The translations under genes were made by a program, and so were the position numbers. From assembly GCA_023134875.1 (NCBI GenBank), contig JAGLUH010000366.1, positions 1-5,212 on the forward strand: 5,212 nt of DNA. The letters run 5' to 3'. Origin of the DNA: Candidatus Zixiibacteriota bacterium. GTDB taxonomy: Bacteria > Zixibacteria > MSB-5A5 > CAIYYT01. Of the stretch, positions 1 through 3,544 are shown one piece after another. Numbering within the stretch: the stretch's first letter is position 1; the number at the start of each line of letters is the position of its first letter. The notes beneath the pieces were generated by a model. That model made no database searches. It saw only the letters and a program-made list of their open reading frames with translations, and was not told the DNA's origin.

Positions 1-1106
1 TCATCAAACTTGGCATGGGCGATCGGCGAGAGCATCAGCATACCGACCACAATCAGGGCCGGACCGTAGGCACAGCCAGGAATAACACTAAAGAAGGGCG
101 TCAGAAACAGGGTCAGCAAAAACAGCAGACCGGTAACCACCGCCGTCAGGCCTGATCGTCCGCCCGCTTCGATTCCGGTGGCGGACTCAAGGTAAACCCC
201 CGCCGTAGTAGTTCCCAGTACAGCGCCAACGACCGTAGCTAGCGCATCGCAAAGGAATGGTTTCTCGATTTCCGGCAGTTCGCCCTTTTCGTCCAGCAGT
301 TTGGCTTTTAGTGACAGCCCCAGCAGGGTACCGGTGGTGTCGACGAAATCCATCACGAAAACCGTAAGAATCACGGCGAAGAATCCCCAGGTCAGGGCGC
401 CGGTGATGTCGACCTGGGCGAAAATCGGTCCCAGGCTGGGGGGCAAGCTTACCCAGCGGTCGGGGAGTTCCGCCACACCGAAAATGAATGCCAGCGCTGT
501 GGTGGTGAGTACTCCCACCAGAACTGCGCCACGCATACGCAGAATCATCAAGAAACAGATCAGGAGAAATCCGACAATCGCCAGCAGCACGGGGATGCTG
601 CTGAAATCACCAACGTGTACGGGTGCGCCCGGTGTACCGATGGTCACGATACCGGTGTGATTAAGGCCGATAAAGGTGAGGAAAAAACCGATGCCGACGG
701 CAAAGCCGATCTTTAATCCGTGTGGTATCGAATTGGCCAGCCAGCCGCGAATATGCAGGATCGTCAGCAATGTGAAAAGCACGCCGCCGATAAAGATCGC
801 GCCCAATGCGGTCTGCCAACTGTAACCGAGTACCTTGACTACGGTATAAGCAATGAAAGCATTCTCGCCCATGTAGGGGGCGATGGCAAAGGGGCGACGG
901 GCATAGAATCCCATCGTCAGGGTTCCGAAAGCGGCGGTAAGAATCGTCGCCACCATCGACGGCCCAAACGGTATCCCCGCCGCTTCCAGTATCTTCGGGT
1001 TGAGAATCATGGCATAGACCATGGTGACAAATATCGTGGCGCCGGCAACTATCTCGCGCCGAACCGTGGTTCCCAACTCATCGAGTTTGAAGTATTTATT
1101 TATCAT
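1..1106 (-). CDS. NCS2-family purine permease, AzgA-type (C-terminus beyond window)
   Basis: This is a predicted inner-membrane permease importing purine bases such as hypoxanthine, guanine or adenine, probably with protons, for salvage. The frame is open from ATG at 1106 to the window edge, giving 368 residues; family members usually have about 430-480, so roughly the last 60-110 are missing. Visible family signatures are AGATIFVTMVYAMILNPKIL (21-40), RPFAIAPYMGENAFIAYTVV (71-90), DFVDTTGTLLG (253-263) and YLESATGIEAGGRSG (305-319). Many hydrophobic membrane-spanning stretches separate them. The start is supported by GAGGT at 1115-1119, eight bases upstream. The usual family motif near residue 77 is, from memory, PGMGLNA; here it reads PYMGENA, so the exact substrate is uncertain. 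The neighbours do not indicate a purine operon. Family assignment is firm, substrate is inference. Confidence 0.93.
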   Translation of the reverse strand, partial: MINKYFKLDELGTTVRREIVAGATIFVTMVYAMILNPKILEAAGIPFGPSMVATILTAAFGTLTMGFYARRPFAIAPYMGENAFIAYTVVKVLGYSWQTALGAIFIGGVLFTLLTILHIRGWLANSIPHGLKIGFAVGIGFFLTFIGLNHTGIVTIGTPGAPVHVGDFSSIPVLLAIVGFLLICFLMILRMRGAVLVGVLTTTALAFIFGVAELPDRWVSLPPSLGPIFAQVDITGALTWGFFAVILTVFVMDFVDTTGTLLGLSLKAKLLDEKGELPEIEKPFLCDALATVVGAVLGTTTAGVYLESATGIEAGGRSGLTAVVTGLLFLLTLFLTPFFSVIPGCAYGPALIVVGMLMLSPIAHAKFD

Positions 1107-1114
1107 GGTTGAAT

Positions 1115-1135
1115 ACCTCACTGCTGCTATGAGGT
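1115..1135 (-). promoter_or_regulatory. Permease ribosome binding site inside a small leader hairpin
   Basis: Read on the minus strand, the leader has ACCTCA (1130-1135) and TGAGGT (1115-1120), a perfect 6-bp inverted repeat that a G-U pair extends by one, around a 7-base loop. The right arm contains the GAGGT Shine-Dalgarno sequence eight bases before the permease ATG at 1106, so folding would hide the ribosome binding site. The Shine-Dalgarno sequence itself is well supported. A regulatory role for the hairpin is inference, and no ligand-binding aptamer is recognisable upstream. Confidence 0.55.
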
Positions 1136-1180
1136 GTCTGGTGTCAAGCGTGATGCCGAGCCCACCTTGGTTACGGGATT

Positions 1181-1210
1181 ATTATATAATTTTTCTCAAA
1201 CGGCAGGCAA
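1181..1210 (-). promoter_or_regulatory. Candidate sigma70-type promoter for the permease
   Basis: On the minus strand TTGCCT (1205-1210) lies 18 bases upstream of a perfect TATAAT (1181-1186). This would place the transcription start near 1174 and give a leader of about 68 bases before the permease ATG. The -10 box sits in the palindrome ATTATATAAT (1181-1190), so the opposite strand also reads TATAAT (1185-1190), but I see no good -35 for a plus-strand promoter. The -35 match is modest, and promoter consensus in this lineage is not established, so this is a sequence-pattern prediction only. Confidence 0.4.
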
Positions 1211-1289
1211 TAAGAAAAAATGTGAGAGCGTAGGGAAGTATATCACTAAGTTGGTGCACGCGGAGAGGCTGTCTCATAAGTGCATCGTT

Positions 1290-1333
1290 CGGTCGGTTCG
1301 TGCCTTTGGCTTGCCAAAGGTGTGAACTGACCG
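1290..1333 (+). repeat. Long hairpin, 20-bp stem with CUUG loop
   Basis: Bases 1290-1309 pair with 1314-1333 without a bulge, leaving the tetraloop CTTG (1310-1313). As plus-strand RNA the stem has 16 Watson-Crick pairs and four G-U pairs (1295-1328, 1300-1323, 1301-1322, 1302-1321). As minus-strand RNA those four become A-C mismatches, three of them consecutive. CUUG closed by G-C is a known stable tetraloop. No T-run follows on either strand, so it is not a standard intrinsic terminator. It is the dominant structure inside the 1264-1451 element. Its existence is read directly from the sequence; any function is unknown. Confidence 0.6.
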
Positions 1334-1416
1334 GAAAGGACATCGATTGGCAGACAAGCACTTGTACTACAGCGCGCTGAGTCACACCCCCGACTTCGTC
1401 GTAGGCAAAGACCCTG

Positions 1417-1432
1417 CGCAACAGTGGTTGCG
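1417..1432. repeat. Short perfect hairpin near the right end of the element
   Basis: CGCAAC (1417-1422) and GTTGCG (1427-1432) form a perfect 6-bp stem around the loop AGTG. On the plus strand it is followed by ACGTTTTAAG, too short a T-tract for a confident terminator. It could be a side stem of the larger inverted-repeat structure at 1264-1451. Confidence 0.4.
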
Positions 1433-1454
1433 ACGTTTTAAGACAGTCTCTGAA

Positions 1455-1467
1455 TGGTGGGCCACCA
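1455..1467. repeat. Compact palindrome downstream of the deiminase gene
   Basis: TGGTGG (1455-1460) and CCACCA (1462-1467) are a perfect inverted repeat around one central base, just outside the right end of the 1264-1451 element and 27 bases past the deiminase stop. With a single central base it cannot make a full hairpin, and no T-tract follows on the minus strand. It may be a protein-binding site or chance. No intrinsic terminator for the deiminase gene is otherwise visible. Confidence 0.3.
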
Positions 1468-1493
1468 GTGTCGCGTCGGCCCCAGGTTATGCT

Positions 1494-3353
1494 CTAACAG
1501 CCGACGCAGGGAGGCGGGCCGCCGGCAAAGATATAGTTAATCAGATAGACAACGTCCGCTATACTAAAAATCCCGTCGCAATCAACATCCGCCACAACCC
1601 TTAGTCGGTGCGGCTGCGAACCGCCGAAGATGATACTTATCATGGCAACGACATCGGCGATGTTAACCAGGTTGTCACTGTCAACGTCACCGCACATGTA
1701 AACATCGACCATTATCTCCGCCTGTGCCGAGTCAGAAGCATCGTGTACAGTTACATTGAAGAAGAAATTCAAATTGGTGTCACAGGCGGTTCCCACCAGG
1801 GAATCATTGCCAATACCGAGCCAGTTGGGATAGTTTGCGTAGACGATCTGATGAATGGAGTCGTCGGGATCAACGATTTCGGGATAATAGCCGAACTCCT
1901 CACTCACTTTGCACAACAGCGAGTCAGGGGCGATGATCTGCGGAGGAACATTGGCTGCTGTGACCGTAAACTGGTGCGCACCGGCCTGGCCAATGTAAGG
2001 ATGGGTTTCGATACGGCTGGATAGATCAGCGGCCTGGATGAAGTACTTCACCGTGGTGCTGATCGATTGTGCCGGAATGTGGCCGTAGAAGGAGTCGGGA
2101 TAAGCGGCGGCGAAGAGGGGGGCGCTGACAAAGGTGCCGCCGCCGTCATCATAGTAGATCTTGGTGGAGTCCATAATCAAACCGGCGTCGGAATGATCGA
2201 CAATCTTGACGCCGACATAGTAATCATTGACCATATCTTCAGTGTCAAAGAGGGGTACATGATGGATAAAGAGCATGTTGCTATCGGGTACGCCCATGGC
2301 ACGGCAATGAATGGCGTCATTATCATACCACGAACCGTCGAAGCCGCGAATCTCGTAACCGGGCATGGCCTCCTGGAAGGTGATCAGCGCGGAATCATCC
2401 CAGGTTGAGCCAAAAGTAGGCACGTACACTTTATCGTTTATGATAAGCGAATTGGTATAGGCAGTACCGTAAGGGCAGTAGACTCGGACAACGGTATAGG
2501 GTCGTCCCCAGGGGCTGATCTGCTGTCCCAGGTAGTCGGCGCGGGCATTGAGCAAATGATAGCTGGAACTGCCGGTGGGGACATCCTTGACCAGGATCGT
2601 CGTCGGGTCGAGCATCTTGGCCCAGCAATCGATATGGTGGATACCGCCTGATTGGATATAGTCGAGGACGGTATAATCATTGCCGAGATAGGCGTACATG
2701 ATGGAATCAACTTCACTGTGCGACAGGCTGGGATTCTCGTTGTAGACCAGTACCGTCGATATCGACGTACCGAGACCGTTCGACATATGATTGCCGCCGC
2801 TGTGGATCAAATCCATACCGTAGACATTGAGCCCCCAGGCCGCGCCGATTGCCTGAGGAATGACATCATCGTGCGGGCGCGGGCGATTGTAGATATGATC
2901 GACGATTCCCATATCGCCGTTATTCTCGAAAATGAACCAGGGGCCGTAATCGCGCGTCCACCAACTGTCGGTGGCGGCAATGAGCCAGTTGGTATTGCTC
3001 ATGTTCACGCCGGCGGCGGTATAGGAGTTGATCGCCTGATCCTGGTAATAGGTACTGGAGACGATCGTCGTGACCATCACGTTTTCGGAATACGCTCTTA
3101 CCAGGGCCAGGGGAATGCCGAGGGGATACCGAATTATTACGCCTTGTGATGGTTCCCACTGAGCGGGATTACGTACGGGGCCTCTCGATGGTGCCGTCGA
3201 TTGGTGAGTGATGCCGATTTCATCCAGCCGTAGCATTTCCTCTTCAGTCAGGCCAATCGGCAGCGATTTCTCTTCCGCCTGGCCTGCGGCTATCAGGCTG
3301 CCGGTCAGGGCACAGGCGAATAAAACGATTAGAATTCGACACAAACTGCTCAT
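1494..3353 (-). CDS. Exported peptidylarginine deiminase-family protein with C-terminal dockerin-like module
   Basis: This complete 619-residue gene probably encodes an exported enzyme converting arginine, likely in peptides, to citrulline plus ammonia (PAD_porph/COG2957 family). Residues 1-26 form a signal peptide: a basic start, hydrophobic 7-23, and likely cleavage after GQA. It has no lipobox. The catalytic domain spans about 55-375. Its WTRDYGPW (132-139), HID (240-242) and IHC (348-350) motifs provide D135, H240, D242 and C350, matching from memory D130, H236, D238 and C351 of Porphyromonas gingivalis PPAD. W132, R157, R159 and N301 match further PPAD residues. Residues 376-465 look like the Ig-like domain that follows in PPAD, and 470-552 like a second beta-sandwich. 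Residues 554-619 are two EF-hand loops (D556-D567, D589-D600) ending YIFAGGPPPCVGC. The start is supported by GAGG at 3361-3364. Agmatine deiminase is the alternative, but export and the arginine pair argue against it. Confidence 0.92.
   Translation of the reverse strand: MSSLCRILIVLFACALTGSLIAAGQAEEKSLPIGLTEEEMLRLDEIGITHQSTAPSRGPVRNPAQWEPSQGVIIRYPLGIPLALVRAYSENVMVTTIVSSTYYQDQAINSYTAAGVNMSNTNWLIAATDSWWTRDYGPWFIFENNGDMGIVDHIYNRPRPHDDVIPQAIGAAWGLNVYGMDLIHSGGNHMSNGLGTSISTVLVYNENPSLSHSEVDSIMYAYLGNDYTVLDYIQSGGIHHIDCWAKMLDPTTILVKDVPTGSSSYHLLNARADYLGQQISPWGRPYTVVRVYCPYGTAYTNSLIINDKVYVPTFGSTWDDSALITFQEAMPGYEIRGFDGSWYDNDAIHCRAMGVPDSNMLFIHHVPLFDTEDMVNDYYVGVKIVDHSDAGLIMDSTKIYYDDGGGTFVSAPLFAAAYPDSFYGHIPAQSISTTVKYFIQAADLSSRIETHPYIGQAGAHQFTVTAANVPPQIIAPDSLLCKVSEEFGYYPEIVDPDDSIHQIVYANYPNWLGIGNDSLVGTACDTNLNFFFNVTVHDASDSAQAEIMVDVYMCGDVDSDNLVNIADVVAMISIIFGGSQPHRLRVVADVDCDGIFSIADVVYLINYIFAGGPPPCVGC
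1497..1694 (-). other. Dockerin-like tandem EF-hand module of the deiminase (residues 554-619)
   Basis: Loop one has calcium-type ligands D556, D558, D560, N564 and D567. Loop two has D589, D591, D593, S597 and D600. Each is followed by a helix of the IADVVxxIxxIF type, and the end is AGGPPPCVGC. Type I dockerins use this DxDxDGxxxxxD pattern to bind cohesins; here no cohesin is in view and the partner is unknown. Cysteines at 554, 592, 616 and 619 could form disulfides after export. Confidence 0.8.
1504..1535. repeat. DNA repeat, copy A (3' end of deiminase gene)
   Basis: This 32-base stretch encodes the IFAGGPPPC end of the deiminase and matches 3597-3628 at 30 of 32 positions. The identity extends through codon third positions, which is more than protein similarity alone requires. 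Confidence 0.75.
3276..3353 (-). other. Signal peptide of the deiminase (residues 1-26)
   Basis: The first residues have one arginine at position 6, then a hydrophobic core (ILIVLFACALTGSLIAA), then an AGQA site followed by acidic EEK. This is a typical Sec signal peptide for signal peptidase I. Cysteines at 5 and 14 are not in a lipobox context, so a lipoprotein is unlikely. Confidence 0.8.
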
Positions 3354-3364
3354 TGTTAAACCTC
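3354..3364 (-). promoter_or_regulatory. Ribosome binding site of the deiminase gene
   Basis: GAGG (minus strand, 3361-3364) lies seven bases before the ATG at 3351-3353. This is an ideal spacing and fixes the start immediately before the signal peptide. Confidence 0.75.
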
Positions 3365-3426
3365 GTGAAATTAGTATCTATCAACCAAGCAAGTATTTCC
3401 CCGAAGACAATCTATGTAACTACTTT

Positions 3427-3454
3427 AATATAACAAAAAAGCAATTCTAAGCAA
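3427..3454 (-). promoter_or_regulatory. Candidate sigma70-type promoter for the deiminase gene
   Basis: On the minus strand TTGCTT (3449-3454) lies 16 bases upstream of TATATT (3427-3432) in an AT-rich stretch that contrasts with the GC-rich coding sequence. Transcription would start near 3420, giving a leader of about 67 bases. It lies downstream of the terminator at 3499-3535, consistent with a separate transcription unit. This is a pattern match only. Confidence 0.4.
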
Positions 3455-3498
3455 CTGTAAACTCGACTGATATCGTGGTTGGTATACACCGTGCCCGA

Positions 3499-3535
3499 AA
3501 AGAAGGGAGTCCGTTACAACGGACTCCCCTTCTTT
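3499..3535 (-). terminator. Rho-independent terminator of the right-hand secreted-protein gene
   Basis: GGAGTCCGTT (3506-3515) and AACGGACTCC (3518-3527) are perfectly complementary. The stem extends by G3505-C3528 and then, past one unpaired base (3529), by six A/T-rich pairs out to 3499-3535. Read on the minus strand the GC stem is followed by TTCTTTT (3498-3504 region), the arrangement of an intrinsic terminator. It begins about ten bases past the stop codon at 3545-3547. The plus-strand side also ends in TTCTTT, so it could work in both directions, though no plus-strand gene needs it. It separates this gene from the deiminase gene. Confidence 0.85.
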
Positions 3536-3544
3536 ATCAGTAAA

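Larger units (their letters stand above)
1264..1451. repeat. 188-bp inverted-repeat-bounded element: MITE-like, IS remnant or structured RNA locus
   Basis: The ends AGAGGCTGTCTCATAAG (1264-1280) and, read from the other strand, AGAGACTGTCTTAAAAC (1435-1451) match at 13 of 17 positions, with the outer 11 matching at 10. Ends of this GAGxCTGTCT style resemble terminal inverted repeats of DDE-transposase insertion sequences. Inside there is no recognisable transposase piece, only further inverted repeats at 1290-1333, 1354-1365, 1370-1379 and 1417-1432. I found no clear target-site duplication in the flanks. It could be a non-autonomous miniature transposon, a deletion remnant of an insertion sequence, or a locus for an RNA whose closing stem is the terminal repeat pair. 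It lies 43 bases beyond the stop of the deiminase gene and fills most of the gap before the permease leader. Confidence 0.45.

Noticed and set aside
1107..1260. A purine riboswitch in the permease leader
   Set aside because: I looked for the purine aptamer core (TATA near the closing stem, GTTTCTAC, CCGTAAAT) on the minus strand and found none; the leader after the candidate promoter is also only about 68 bases.
1290..1333. Intrinsic terminator for the deiminase gene
   Set aside because: The hairpin is strong, but no T-tract follows on either strand, it is about 160 bases past the stop, and it is weaker as minus-strand RNA.
1182..1421. A small minus-strand gene within the intergenic element
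   Set aside because: The 79-residue frame starts at a non-ATG codon, has no family resemblance and runs through inverted repeats, so I treat it as chance.
1264..1451. A complete insertion sequence
   Set aside because: At 188 bp it has no room for a transposase, none of the frames shows a DDE-type segment, and no target-site duplication is evident.
1347..1604. A small plus-strand gene spanning the repeat element
   Set aside because: It starts with TTG without a ribosome binding site, has no recognisable similarity, and its second half is the antisense of the deiminase dockerin-like region.
1494..1694. Type IX secretion C-terminal sorting domain
   Set aside because: The C-terminus is two calcium-type EF-hand loops ending in PPPCVGC, not the beta-rich sorting domain with its lysine-rich last strand.
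2652..3149. Plus-strand frame of 165 residues opposite the deiminase gene
   Set aside because: It is antisense to the catalytic domain, whose motifs are unmistakable, and its composition is typical of a shadow frame.
3276..3353. Lipoprotein signal on the deiminase
   Set aside because: The cysteines at residues 5 and 14 lie before or within the hydrophobic core rather than after a lipobox; a standard signal peptidase I site fits better.
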